Positions 28,631 to 42,200 of a stretch of DNA of 64,000 nt are shown one piece after another. How positions within the stretch are numbered: position 1 is the stretch's first letter; the number at the start of each line of letters is the position of its first letter. A program made the translations under genes and the position numbers. This DNA comes from Tritrichomonas musculus (lineage: Eukaryota > Parabasalia > Tritrichomonadida > Tritrichomonadidae): the NCBI GenBank assembly GCA_039105265.1, contig JAPFFF010000008.1, forward strand, positions 4,650,001 to 4,714,000. The letters run 5' to 3'. The notes under the pieces were generated by a model. That model saw only the letters and a program-made list of their open reading frames with translations, was not told where the DNA came from and ran no database searches.

Positions 28631-31600
28631 TTGTTTCTTAGCTGAGTTGTTCATTTGCTAAGTTGTTCATTTGCTAAGTTGTTCATTTGCTAAGTTGTTC
28701 ATTTGCTAAGTTGTTTCTTGGCTGAGTTGTTCATTTGCTAAGTTACTCATTGGCTAAGTTGTTTCTTGGGTAAGTTGTTTCTTAGCTGAGTTGTTCATTT
28801 GCTAAGTTGTTCATTTGCTAAGTTGTTCATTTGCTAAGTTGTTTCTTGGCTGAGTTGTTCATTTGCTAAGTTACTCCTTGGCTAAGTTGTTTCTTGGCTA
28901 AGTTGTTTCTTGGCTGAGTTGTTCATTTGCTAAGTTGTTCATTTGCTAAGTTGTTTCTTGGCTGAGTTGTTCATTTGCTAAGTTACTCCTTGGCTAAGTT
29001 GTTTCTTGGGTAAGTTGTTTCTTAACTGAATTGTTCATTTGCTAAGTTGTTCATTTGCTAAGTTGTTCATTTGCTAAGTTACTCCTTGGCTAAGTTGTTT
29101 CTTGGGTAAGTTGTTTCTTAACTGAATTGTTCATTTGCTAAGTTGTTCATTTGCTAAGTTGTTCATTTGCTAAGTTACTCCTTGGATAAGTTGTTTCTTG
29201 GGTAAGTTGTTTCTTAACTGAATTGTTCATTTGCTAAGTTGTTCATTTGCTAAGTTGTTCATTTGCTAAGTTACTCCTTGGATAAGTTGTTTCTTGGCTG
29301 AGTTGTTCATTTGCTAAGTTACTCCTTGGCTAAGTTGTATCTTGGGTAAGTTGTTTCTTAGCTGAGTTGCTCCTTGGCTAAGTTGTTTCTTGGCTGAGTT
29401 GTTCATTTGCTAAGTTGTTCATTTGCTAAGTTGTTTCTTGGCTGAGTTGTTCATTTGCTAAGTTACTCCTTGGCTAAGTTGTTTCTTGGGTAAGTTGTTT
29501 CTTAACTGAATTGTTCATTTGCTAAGTTGTTCATTTGCTAAGTTGTTCATTTGCTAAGTTACTCCTTGGATAAGTTGTTTCTTGGCTGAGTTGTTCATTT
29601 GCTAAGTTACTCCTTGGCTAAGTTGTATCTTGGGTAAGTTGTTTCTTAGCTGAGTTGCTCCTTGGGTAAGTTGTTTCTTGGCTGAGTTGTTCATTTGCTA
29701 AGTTGTTCATTTGCTAAGTTGTTTCTTGGCTGAGTTGTTCATTTGCTAAGTTACTCCTTGGCTAAGTTGTTTCTTGGGTAAGTTGTTTCTTAGCTGAGTT
29801 GCTTCTTGGGTAAGTTGTTTCTTAGCTGAGTTGCTTCTTGGGTAAGTTGTTTCTTAACTGAATTGTTCATTTTCTAAGTTGTTCATTTGCTAAGTTGTTC
29901 ATTTGCTAAGTTACTCCTTGGATAAGTTGTTTCTTGGCTGAGTTGTTCATTTGCTAAGTTACTCCTTGGCTAAGTTGTATCTTGGGTAAGTTGTTTCTTA
30001 GCTGAGTTGCTCCTTGGGTAAGTTGTTTCTTGGCTGAGTTGTTCATTTGCTAAGTTGTTCATTTGCTAAGTTGTTTCTTGGCTGAGTTGTTCATTTGCTA
30101 AGTTACTCCTTGGCTAAGTTGTTTCTTGGGTAAGTTGTTTCTTAGCTGAGTTGCTTCTTGGGTAAGTTGTTTCTTAACTGAATTGTTCATTTGCTAAGTT
30201 GTTCATTTGCTAAGTTGTTCATTTGCTAAGTTACTCCTTGGCTAAGTTGTTTCTTGGGTAAGTTGTTCATTTGCTAAGTTGTTTCTTGGCTGAGTTGTTC
30301 ATTTGCTAAGTTGCTCCTTGGGTAAGTTGTTTCTTAGCTGAGTTGCTTCTTGGGTAAGTTGTTTCTTAACTGAATTGTTCATTTGCTAAGTTGTTCATTT
30401 GCTAAGTTGTTCATTTGCTAAGTTACTCCTTGGCTAAGTTGTTTCTTGGGTAAGTTGTTCATTTGCTAAGTTGTTCATTTGCTATGTTACTCCTTGGCTA
30501 AGTTGTTTCTTGGGTAAGTTGTTCATTTGCTAAGTTGTTTCTTGGCTGAGTTGTTCATTTGCTAAGTTACTCCTTGGGTAAGTTGTTTCTTGGCTGAGTT
30601 GTTCATTTGCTAAGTTGTTCATTTGCTAAGTTGTTTCTTGGCTGAGTTGTTCATTTGCTAAGTTGTTTCTTGACTGAGTTGCTTCTTTGGTAAGTTGTTT
30701 CTTAGCTGAGTTGCTTCTTGGGTAAGTTGTTTCTTGGCTGAGTTGTTCATTTGCTAAGTTACTCCTTGGCTAAGTTGTTTCTTGGGTAAGTTGTTTCTTA
30801 GCTGAGTTGTTCATTTGCTAAGTTGTTTCTTGGCTGAGTTGTTCATTTGCTAAGTTGCTCCTTGGGTAAGTTGTTTCTTGGGTAAGTTGTTTCTTAGCTG
30901 AGTTGCTTCTTGGGTAAGTTGTTTCTTAACTGAATTGTTCATTTGCTAAGTTGTTCATTTGCTAAGTTGTTCATTTGCTAAGTTACTCCTTGGCTAAGTT
31001 GTTTCTTGGGTAAGTTGTTAATTTGCTAAGTTACTCATTGGCTAAGTTGTTTCTTGGGTAAGTTGTTCATTTGCTAAGTTGTTCATTTGCTATGTTACTC
31101 CTTGGCTAAGTTGTTTCTTGGGTAAGTTGTTCATTTGCTAAGTTGTTTCTTGGCTGAGTTGTTCATTTGCTAAGTTACTCCTTGGGTAAGTTGTTTCTTG
31201 GGTAAGTTGTTTCTTGGCTGAGTTGTTCATTTGCTAAGTTGTTCATTTGCTAAGTTGTTTCTTGGCTGAGTTGTTCATTTGCTAAGTTGTTTCTTGACTG
31301 AGTTGCTTCTTTGGTAAGTTGTTTCTTAGCTGAGTTGCTTCTTGGGTAAGTTGTTTCTTGGCTGAGTTGTTCATTTGCTAAGTTACTCCTTGGCTAAGTT
31401 GTTTCTTGGGTAAGTTGTTTCTTAGCTGAGTTGTTCATTTGCTAAGTTGTTCATTTGCTAAGTTGTTCATTTGCTAAGTTGTTCATTTGCTAAGTTGTTT
31501 CTTGGCTGAGTTGTTCATTTGCTAAGTTACTCATTGGCTAAGTTGTTTCTTGGCTAAGTTGTTTCTTAGCTGAGTTGTTCATTTGCTAAGTTGTTCATTT

Positions 31601-34600
31601 GCTAAGTTGTTCATTTGCTAAGTTGTTCATTTGCTAAGTTGTTTCTTGGCTGAGTTGTTCATTTGCTAAGTTGTTCATTTGCTAAGTTGTTTCTTGGCTG
31701 AGTTGTTCATTTGCTAAGTTACTCCTTGGCTAAGTTGTTTCTTGGGTAAGTTGTTTCTTAACTGAATTGTTCATTTGCTAAGTTGTTCATTTGCTAAGTT
31801 GTTCATTTGCTAAGTTACTCCTTGGATAAGTTGTTTCTTGGCTGAGTTGTTCATTTACTAAGTTACTCCTTGGCTAAGTTGTATCTTGGGTAAGTTGTTT
31901 CTTAGCTGAGTTGCTCCTTGGGTAAGTTGTTTCTTGGCTGAGTTGTTCATTTGCTAAGTTACTCATTGGCTAAGTTGTTTCTTGGGTAAGTTGTTTCTTA
32001 GCTGAGTTGTTCATTTGCTAAGTTGTTCATTTGCTAAGTTGTTCATTTGCTAAGTTGTTCATTTGCTAAGTTGTTTCTTGGCTGAGTTGTTCATTTGCTA
32101 AGTTACTCCTTGGCTAAGTTGTTTCTTGGCTAAGTTGTTTCTTGGCTGAGTTGTTCATTTGCTAAGTTACTCCTTGGCTAAGTTGTATCTTGGGTAAGTT
32201 GTTTCTTAGCTGAGTTGCTCCTTGGGTAAGTTGTTTCTTGGCTGAGTTGTTCATTTGCTAAGTTGTTCATTTGCTAAGTTGTTTCTTGGCTGAGTTGTTC
32301 ATTTGCTACGTTACTCCTTGGCTAAGTTGTTTCTTGGGTAAGTTGTTTCTTAGCTGAGTTGCTTCTTGGGTAAGTTGTTTCTTAGCTGAGTTGCTCCTTG
32401 GGTAAGTTGTTTCTTGGCTGAGTTGTTCATTTGCTAAGTTGTTCATTTGCTAAGTTGTTTCTTGGCTGAGTTGTTCATTTGCTAAGTTACTCCTTGGCTA
32501 AGTTGTTTCTTGGGTAAGTTGTTTCTTAGCTGAGTTGTTCATTTGCTAAGTTGTTTCTTGGCTGAGTTGTTCATTTGCTAAGTTGCTCCTTGGGTAAGTT
32601 GTTTCTTAGCTGAGTTGCTTCTTGGGTAAGTTGTTTCTTAACTGAATTGTTCATTTGCTAAGTTGTTCATTTGCTAAGTTGTTCATTTGCTAAGTTACTC
32701 CTTGGCTAAGTTGTTTCTTGGGTAAGTTGTTAATTTGCTAAGTTACTCATTGGCTAAGTTGTTTCTTGGGTAAGTTGTTCATTTGCTAAGTTGTTCATTT
32801 GCTATGTTACTCCTTGGCTAAGTTGTTTCTTGGGTAAGTTGTTCATTTGCTAAGTTGTTTCTTGGCTGAGTTGTTCATTTGCTAAGTTACTCCTTGGGTA
32901 AGTTGTTTCTTGGGTAAGTTGTTTCTTGGCTGAGTTGTTCATTTGCTAAGTTGTTCATTTGCTAAGTTGTTTCTTGGCTGAGTTGTTCATTTGCTAAGTT
33001 GTTTCTTGACTGAGTTGCTTCTTTGGTAAGTTGTTTCTTAGCTGAGTTGCTTCTTGGGTAAGTTGTTTCTTGGCTGAGTTGTTCATTTGCTAAGTTACTC
33101 CTTGGCTAAGTTGTTTCTTGGGTAAGTTGTTTCTTAGCTGAGTTGTTCATTTGCTAAGTTGTTTCTTGGCTGAGTTGTTCATTTGCTAAGTTGCTCCTTG
33201 GGTAAGTTGTTTCTTGGGTAAGTTGTTTCTTAGCTGAGTTGCTTCTTGGGTAAGTTGTTTCTTAACTGAATTGTTCATTTGCTAAGTTGTTCATTTGCTA
33301 AGTTGTTCATTTGCTAAGTTACTCCTTGGCTAAGTTGTTTCTTGGGTAAGTTGTTAATTTGCTAAGTTACTCATTGGCTAAGTTGTTTCTTGGGTAAGTT
33401 GTTCATTTGCTAAGTTGTTCATTTGCTATGTTACTCCTTGGCTAAGTTGTTTCTTGGGTAAGTTGTTCATTTGCTAAGTTGTTTCTTGGCTGAGTTGTTC
33501 ATTTGCTAAGTTACTCCTTGGGTAAGTTGTTTCTTGGGTAAGTTGTTTCTTGGCTGAGTTGTTCATTTGCTAAGTTGTTCATTTGCTAAGTTGTTTCTTG
33601 GCTGAGTTGTTCATTTGCTAAGTTGTTTCTTGACTGAGTTGCTTCTTTGGTAAGTTGTTTCTTAGCTGAGTTGCTTCTTGGGTAAGTTGTTTCTTGGCTG
33701 AGTTGTTCATTTGCTAAGTTACTCCTTGGCTAAGTTGTTTCTTGGGTAAGTTGTTTCTTAGCTGAGTTGTTCATTTGCTAAGTTGTTCATTTGCTAAGTT
33801 GTTCATTTGCTAAGTTGTTCATTTGCTAAGTTGTTTCTTGGCTGAGTTGTTCATTTGCTAAGTTACTCATTGGCTAAGTTGTTTCTTGGGTAAGTTGTTT
33901 CTTAGCTGAGTTGTTCATTTGCTAAGTTGTTCATTTGCTAAGTTGTTCATTTGCTAAGTTGTTCATTTGCTAAGTTGTTTCTTGGCTGAGTTGTTCATTT
34001 GCTAAGTTACTCCTTGGCTAAGTTGTTTCTTGGGTAAGTTGTTTCTTAACTGAATTGTTCATTTGCTAAGTTGTTCATTTGCTAAGTTGTTCATTTGCTA
34101 AGTTACTCCTTGGATAAGTTGTTTCTTGGCTGAGTTGTTCATTTACTAAGTTACTCCTTGGCTAAGTTGTATCTTGGGTAAGTTGTTTCTTAGCTGAGTT
34201 GCTCCTTGGGTAAGTTGTTTCTTGGCTGAGTTGTTCATTTGCTAAGTTGTTCATTTGCTAAGTTGTTTCTTGGCTGAGTTGTTCATTTGCTAAGTTACTC
34301 CTTGGCTAAGTTGTTTCTTGGGTAAGTTGTTTCTTAGCTGAGTTGCTTCTTGGGTAAGTTGTTTCTTAGCTGAGTTGCTTCTTGGGTAAGTTGTTTCTTA
34401 ACTGAATTGTTCATTTGCTAAGTTGTTCATTTGCTAAGTTGTTCATTTGCTAAGTTACTCCTTGGCTAAGTTGTTTCTTGGGTAAGTTGTTTCTTAACTG
34501 ATTTGTTCATTTGCTAAGTTGTTCATTTGCTAAGTTGTTCATTTGCTAAGTTACTCCTTGGATAAGTTGTTTCTTGGCTAAGTTGTTCATTTGCTAAGTT

Positions 34601-36104
34601 GTTCATTTGCTAAGTTGTCTCTTGGCTGAGTTGTTCATTTGCTAAGTTACTCCTTGGATAAGTTGTTTCTTGGCTGAGTTGTTCATTTGCTAAGTTGTTC
34701 ATTTGCTAAGTTGTTTCTTGGCTGAGTTGTTCATTTGCTAAGTTACTCCTTGGATAAGTTGTTTCTTGGCTGAGTTGTTCATTTACTAAGTTACTCCTTG
34801 GCTAAGTTGTTTCTTGGGTAAGTTGTTTCTTAGCTGAGTTGCTCCTTGGGTAAGTTGTTTCTTGGCTGAGTTGTTCATTTGCTAAGTTACTCCTTGGCTA
34901 AGTTACTCCTTGGCTAAGTTGTTTCTTGGGTAAGTTGTTTCTTAACTGAATTGTTCATTTGCTAAGTTGTTCATTTGCTAAGTTGTTTCCTGGCTGAGTT
35001 GTTCATTTGCTAAGTTGTTCATTTGCTAAGTTGTTTCTTGGCTGAGTTGTTCATTTGCTAAGTTACTCCTTGGCTAAGTTGTTTCTTGGGTAAGTTGTTT
35101 CTTAACTGAATTGTTCATTTGCTAAGTTGTTCATTTGCTAAGTTGTTCATTTGCTAAGTTACTCCTTGGATAAGTTGTTTCTTGGGTAAGTTGTTTCTTA
35201 ACTGAATTGTTCATTTGCTAAGTTGTTCATTTGCTAAGTTGTTCATTTGCTAAGTTGTTTCTTGGCTGAGTTGTTTCTTGGGTAAGTTGTTTCTTAACTG
35301 AATTGTTCATTTGCTAAGTTGTTCATTTGCTAAGTTGTTCATTTGCTAAGTTGTTTCTTAACTGAATTGTTCATTTGCTAAGTTGTTCATTTGCTAAGTT
35401 GTTCATTTGCTAAGTTGTTTCTTAACTGAATTGTTCATTTGCTAAGTTGTTCATTTGCTAAGTTGTTCATTTGCTAAGTTACTCCTTGGATAAGTTGTTT
35501 CTTGGGTAAGTTGTTTCTTAACTGAATTGTTCATTTGCTAAGTTGTTCATTTGCTAAGTTGTTCATTTGCTAAGTTACTCCTTGGATAAGTTGTTTCTTG
35601 GCTAAGTTGTTTCTTGGCTGAGTTGTTCATTTGCTAAGTTGTTTATTTGCTAAGTTGTTTCTTGGCTGAGTTGTTTCTTGGGTAAGTTGTTTCTTAACTG
35701 AATTGTTCATTTGCTAAGTTGTTCATTTGCTAAGTTACTCCTTGGCTAAGTTGTTTCTTGGGTAAGTTGTTTCTTAACTGAATTGTTCATTTGCTAAGTT
35801 GTTCATTTGCTAAGTTGTTCATTTGCTAAGTTACTCCTTGGATAAGTTGTTTCTTGGCTAAGTTGTTTCTTGGGTAAGTAGTTTCTTAGCTGAGTTGCTC
35901 CTTGGGTAAGTTGTTTCTTAACTGAATTGTTCATTTGCTAAGTTGTTCATTTGCTAAGTTACTCCTTGGCTAAGTTGTTTCTTGGGTAAGTTGTTTCTTA
36001 ACTGAATTGTTCATTTGCTAAGTTGTTCATTTGCTAAGTTGTTCATTTGCTAAGTTACTCCTTGGATAAGTTGTTTCTTGGCTAAGTTGTTTCTTGGGTA
36101 AGTT
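28160..36104 (+). repeat. Higher-order repeat copy A (8,048-bp period)
   Basis: Rare unit variants recur exactly 8,048 bp later (503 units). ATTTTCTAAG is at 29,868 and 37,916, a GTCTCTTGG variant at 34,614 and 42,662, TTTCCTGG at 34,986 and 43,034, and GTAAGTAG at 35,874 and 43,922. Every sampled line matched at that offset. The copies part company after 36,104/44,152. Confidence 0.85.
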
Positions 36105-36207
36105 GTTCATTTGCTAAGTTGTTCATTTGCTAAGTTGTTCATTTGCTAAGTTGTTCATTTGCTAAGTTGTTTCTTGGCTGAGTTGTTCATTTGCTAAGTT
36201 ACTCATT

Positions 36208-39200
36208 GGCTAAGTTGTTTCTTGGGTAAGTTGTTTCTTAACTGAATTGTTCATTTGCTAAGTTGTTCATTTGCTAAGTTGTTCATTTGCTAAGTTACTC
36301 CTTGGATAAGTTGTTTCTTGGCTGAGTTGTTCATTTGCTAAGTTACTCCTTGGCTAAGTTGTATCTTGGGTAAGTTGTTTCTTAGCTGAGTTGCTCCTTG
36401 GGTAAGTTGTTTCTTGGCTGAGTTGTTCATTTGCTAAGTTGTTCATTTGCTAAGTTGTTTCTTGGCTGAGTTGTTCATTTGCTAAGTTACTCCTTGGCTA
36501 AGTTGTTTCTTGGGTAAGTTGTTTCTTAGCTGAGTTGCTTCTTGGGTAAGTTGTTTCTTAGCTGAGTTGCTTCTTGGGTAAGTTGTTTCTTAACTGAATT
36601 GTTCATTTGCTAAGTTGTTCATTTGCTAAGTTGTTCATTTGCTAAGTTACTCCTTGGCTAAGTTGTTTCTTGGGTAAGTTGTTTCTTAGCTGAGTTGTTC
36701 ATTTGCTAAGTTGTTCATTTGCTAAGTTGTTCATTTGCTAAGTTGTTCATTTGCTAAGTTGTTTCTTGGCTGAGTTGTTCATTTGCTAAGTTACTCATTG
36801 GCTAAGTTGTTTCTTGGGTAAGTTGTTTCTTAGCTGAGTTGTTCATTTGCTAAGTTGTTCATTTGCTAAGTTGTTCATTTGCTAAGTTGTTTCTTGGCTG
36901 AGTTGTTCATTTGCTAAGTTACTCCTTGGCTAAGTTGTTTCTTGGCTAAGTTGTTTCTTGGCTGAGTTGTTCATTTGCTAAGTTGTTCATTTGCTAAGTT
37001 GTTTCTTGGCTGAGTTGTTCATTTGCTAAGTTACTCCTTGGCTAAGTTGTTTCTTGGGTAAGTTGTTTCTTAACTGAATTGTTCATTTGCTAAGTTGTTC
37101 ATTTGCTAAGTTGTTCATTTGCTAAGTTACTCCTTGGCTAAGTTGTTTCTTGGGTAAGTTGTTTCTTAACTGAATTGTTCATTTGCTAAGTTGTTCATTT
37201 GCTAAGTTGTTCATTTGCTAAGTTACTCCTTGGATAAGTTGTTTCTTGGGTAAGTTGTTTCTTAACTGAATTGTTCATTTGCTAAGTTGTTCATTTGCTA
37301 AGTTGTTCATTTGCTAAGTTACTCCTTGGATAAGTTGTTTCTTGGCTGAGTTGTTCATTTGCTAAGTTACTCCTTGGCTAAGTTGTATCTTGGGTAAGTT
37401 GTTTCTTAGCTGAGTTGCTCCTTGGCTAAGTTGTTTCTTGGCTGAGTTGTTCATTTGCTAAGTTGTTCATTTGCTAAGTTGTTTCTTGGCTGAGTTGTTC
37501 ATTTGCTAAGTTACTCCTTGGCTAAGTTGTTTCTTGGGTAAGTTGTTTCTTAACTGAATTGTTCATTTGCTAAGTTGTTCATTTGCTAAGTTGTTCATTT
37601 GCTAAGTTACTCCTTGGATAAGTTGTTTCTTGGCTGAGTTGTTCATTTGCTAAGTTACTCCTTGGCTAAGTTGTATCTTGGGTAAGTTGTTTCTTAGCTG
37701 AGTTGCTCCTTGGGTAAGTTGTTTCTTGGCTGAGTTGTTCATTTGCTAAGTTGTTCATTTGCTAAGTTGTTTCTTGGCTGAGTTGTTCATTTGCTAAGTT
37801 ACTCCTTGGCTAAGTTGTTTCTTGGGTAAGTTGTTTCTTAGCTGAGTTGCTTCTTGGGTAAGTTGTTTCTTAGCTGAGTTGCTTCTTGGGTAAGTTGTTT
37901 CTTAACTGAATTGTTCATTTTCTAAGTTGTTCATTTGCTAAGTTGTTCATTTGCTAAGTTACTCCTTGGATAAGTTGTTTCTTGGCTGAGTTGTTCATTT
38001 GCTAAGTTACTCCTTGGCTAAGTTGTATCTTGGGTAAGTTGTTTCTTAGCTGAGTTGCTCCTTGGGTAAGTTGTTTCTTGGCTGAGTTGTTCATTTGCTA
38101 AGTTGTTCATTTGCTAAGTTGTTTCTTGGCTGAGTTGTTCATTTGCTAAGTTACTCCTTGGCTAAGTTGTTTCTTGGGTAAGTTGTTTCTTAGCTGAGTT
38201 GCTTCTTGGGTAAGTTGTTTCTTAACTGAATTGTTCATTTGCTAAGTTGTTCATTTGCTAAGTTGTTCATTTGCTAAGTTACTCCTTGGCTAAGTTGTTT
38301 CTTGGGTAAGTTGTTCATTTGCTAAGTTGTTTCTTGGCTGAGTTGTTCATTTGCTAAGTTGCTCCTTGGGTAAGTTGTTTCTTAGCTGAGTTGCTTCTTG
38401 GGTAAGTTGTTTCTTAACTGAATTGTTCATTTGCTAAGTTGTTCATTTGCTAAGTTGTTCATTTGCTAAGTTACTCCTTGGCTAAGTTGTTTCTTGGGTA
38501 AGTTGTTCATTTGCTAAGTTGTTCATTTGCTATGTTACTCCTTGGCTAAGTTGTTTCTTGGGTAAGTTGTTCATTTGCTAAGTTGTTTCTTGGCTGAGTT
38601 GTTCATTTGCTAAGTTACTCCTTGGGTAAGTTGTTTCTTGGCTGAGTTGTTCATTTGCTAAGTTGTTCATTTGCTAAGTTGTTTCTTGGCTGAGTTGTTC
38701 ATTTGCTAAGTTGTTTCTTGACTGAGTTGCTTCTTTGGTAAGTTGTTTCTTAGCTGAGTTGCTTCTTGGGTAAGTTGTTTCTTGGCTGAGTTGTTCATTT
38801 GCTAAGTTACTCCTTGGCTAAGTTGTTTCTTGGGTAAGTTGTTTCTTAGCTGAGTTGTTCATTTGCTAAGTTGTTTCTTGGCTGAGTTGTTCATTTGCTA
38901 AGTTGCTCCTTGGGTAAGTTGTTTCTTGGGTAAGTTGTTTCTTAGCTGAGTTGCTTCTTGGGTAAGTTGTTTCTTAACTGAATTGTTCATTTGCTAAGTT
39001 GTTCATTTGCTAAGTTGTTCATTTGCTAAGTTACTCCTTGGCTAAGTTGTTTCTTGGGTAAGTTGTTAATTTGCTAAGTTACTCATTGGCTAAGTTGTTT
39101 CTTGGGTAAGTTGTTCATTTGCTAAGTTGTTCATTTGCTATGTTACTCCTTGGCTAAGTTGTTTCTTGGGTAAGTTGTTCATTTGCTAAGTTGTTTCTTG

Positions 39201-42200
39201 GCTGAGTTGTTCATTTGCTAAGTTACTCCTTGGGTAAGTTGTTTCTTGGGTAAGTTGTTTCTTGGCTGAGTTGTTCATTTGCTAAGTTGTTCATTTGCTA
39301 AGTTGTTTCTTGGCTGAGTTGTTCATTTGCTAAGTTGTTTCTTGACTGAGTTGCTTCTTTGGTAAGTTGTTTCTTAGCTGAGTTGCTTCTTGGGTAAGTT
39401 GTTTCTTGGCTGAGTTGTTCATTTGCTAAGTTACTCCTTGGCTAAGTTGTTTCTTGGGTAAGTTGTTTCTTAGCTGAGTTGTTCATTTGCTAAGTTGTTC
39501 ATTTGCTAAGTTGTTCATTTGCTAAGTTGTTCATTTGCTAAGTTGTTTCTTGGCTGAGTTGTTCATTTGCTAAGTTACTCATTGGCTAAGTTGTTTCTTG
39601 GCTAAGTTGTTTCTTAGCTGAGTTGTTCATTTGCTAAGTTGTTCATTTGCTAAGTTGTTCATTTGCTAAGTTGTTCATTTGCTAAGTTGTTTCTTGGCTG
39701 AGTTGTTCATTTGCTAAGTTGTTCATTTGCTAAGTTGTTTCTTGGCTGAGTTGTTCATTTGCTAAGTTACTCCTTGGCTAAGTTGTTTCTTGGGTAAGTT
39801 GTTTCTTAACTGAATTGTTCATTTGCTAAGTTGTTCATTTGCTAAGTTGTTCATTTGCTAAGTTACTCCTTGGATAAGTTGTTTCTTGGCTGAGTTGTTC
39901 ATTTACTAAGTTACTCCTTGGCTAAGTTGTATCTTGGGTAAGTTGTTTCTTAGCTGAGTTGCTCCTTGGGTAAGTTGTTTCTTGGCTGAGTTGTTCATTT
40001 GCTAAGTTACTCATTGGCTAAGTTGTTTCTTGGGTAAGTTGTTTCTTAGCTGAGTTGTTCATTTGCTAAGTTGTTCATTTGCTAAGTTGTTCATTTGCTA
40101 AGTTGTTCATTTGCTAAGTTGTTTCTTGGCTGAGTTGTTCATTTGCTAAGTTACTCCTTGGCTAAGTTGTTTCTTGGCTAAGTTGTTTCTTGGCTGAGTT
40201 GTTCATTTGCTAAGTTACTCCTTGGCTAAGTTGTATCTTGGGTAAGTTGTTTCTTAGCTGAGTTGCTCCTTGGGTAAGTTGTTTCTTGGCTGAGTTGTTC
40301 ATTTGCTAAGTTGTTCATTTGCTAAGTTGTTTCTTGGCTGAGTTGTTCATTTGCTACGTTACTCCTTGGCTAAGTTGTTTCTTGGGTAAGTTGTTTCTTA
40401 GCTGAGTTGCTTCTTGGGTAAGTTGTTTCTTAGCTGAGTTGCTCCTTGGGTAAGTTGTTTCTTGGCTGAGTTGTTCATTTGCTAAGTTGTTCATTTGCTA
40501 AGTTGTTTCTTGGCTGAGTTGTTCATTTGCTAAGTTACTCCTTGGCTAAGTTGTTTCTTGGGTAAGTTGTTTCTTAGCTGAGTTGTTCATTTGCTAAGTT
40601 GTTTCTTGGCTGAGTTGTTCATTTGCTAAGTTGCTCCTTGGGTAAGTTGTTTCTTAGCTGAGTTGCTTCTTGGGTAAGTTGTTTCTTAACTGAATTGTTC
40701 ATTTGCTAAGTTGTTCATTTGCTAAGTTGTTCATTTGCTAAGTTACTCCTTGGCTAAGTTGTTTCTTGGGTAAGTTGTTAATTTGCTAAGTTACTCATTG
40801 GCTAAGTTGTTTCTTGGGTAAGTTGTTCATTTGCTAAGTTGTTCATTTGCTATGTTACTCCTTGGCTAAGTTGTTTCTTGGGTAAGTTGTTCATTTGCTA
40901 AGTTGTTTCTTGGCTGAGTTGTTCATTTGCTAAGTTACTCCTTGGGTAAGTTGTTTCTTGGGTAAGTTGTTTCTTGGCTGAGTTGTTCATTTGCTAAGTT
41001 GTTCATTTGCTAAGTTGTTTCTTGGCTGAGTTGTTCATTTGCTAAGTTGTTTCTTGACTGAGTTGCTTCTTTGGTAAGTTGTTTCTTAGCTGAGTTGCTT
41101 CTTGGGTAAGTTGTTTCTTGGCTGAGTTGTTCATTTGCTAAGTTACTCCTTGGCTAAGTTGTTTCTTGGGTAAGTTGTTTCTTAGCTGAGTTGTTCATTT
41201 GCTAAGTTGTTTCTTGGCTGAGTTGTTCATTTGCTAAGTTGCTCCTTGGGTAAGTTGTTTCTTGGGTAAGTTGTTTCTTAGCTGAGTTGCTTCTTGGGTA
41301 AGTTGTTTCTTAACTGAATTGTTCATTTGCTAAGTTGTTCATTTGCTAAGTTGTTCATTTGCTAAGTTACTCCTTGGCTAAGTTGTTTCTTGGGTAAGTT
41401 GTTAATTTGCTAAGTTACTCATTGGCTAAGTTGTTTCTTGGGTAAGTTGTTCATTTGCTAAGTTGTTCATTTGCTATGTTACTCCTTGGCTAAGTTGTTT
41501 CTTGGGTAAGTTGTTCATTTGCTAAGTTGTTTCTTGGCTGAGTTGTTCATTTGCTAAGTTACTCCTTGGGTAAGTTGTTTCTTGGGTAAGTTGTTTCTTG
41601 GCTGAGTTGTTCATTTGCTAAGTTGTTCATTTGCTAAGTTGTTTCTTGGCTGAGTTGTTCATTTGCTAAGTTGTTTCTTGACTGAGTTGCTTCTTTGGTA
41701 AGTTGTTTCTTAGCTGAGTTGCTTCTTGGGTAAGTTGTTTCTTGGCTGAGTTGTTCATTTGCTAAGTTACTCCTTGGCTAAGTTGTTTCTTGGGTAAGTT
41801 GTTTCTTAGCTGAGTTGTTCATTTGCTAAGTTGTTCATTTGCTAAGTTGTTCATTTGCTAAGTTGTTCATTTGCTAAGTTGTTTCTTGGCTGAGTTGTTC
41901 ATTTGCTAAGTTACTCATTGGCTAAGTTGTTTCTTGGGTAAGTTGTTTCTTAGCTGAGTTGTTCATTTGCTAAGTTGTTCATTTGCTAAGTTGTTCATTT
42001 GCTAAGTTGTTCATTTGCTAAGTTGTTTCTTGGCTGAGTTGTTCATTTGCTAAGTTACTCCTTGGCTAAGTTGTTTCTTGGGTAAGTTGTTTCTTAACTG
42101 AATTGTTCATTTGCTAAGTTGTTCATTTGCTAAGTTGTTCATTTGCTAAGTTACTCCTTGGATAAGTTGTTTCTTGGCTGAGTTGTTCATTTACTAAGTT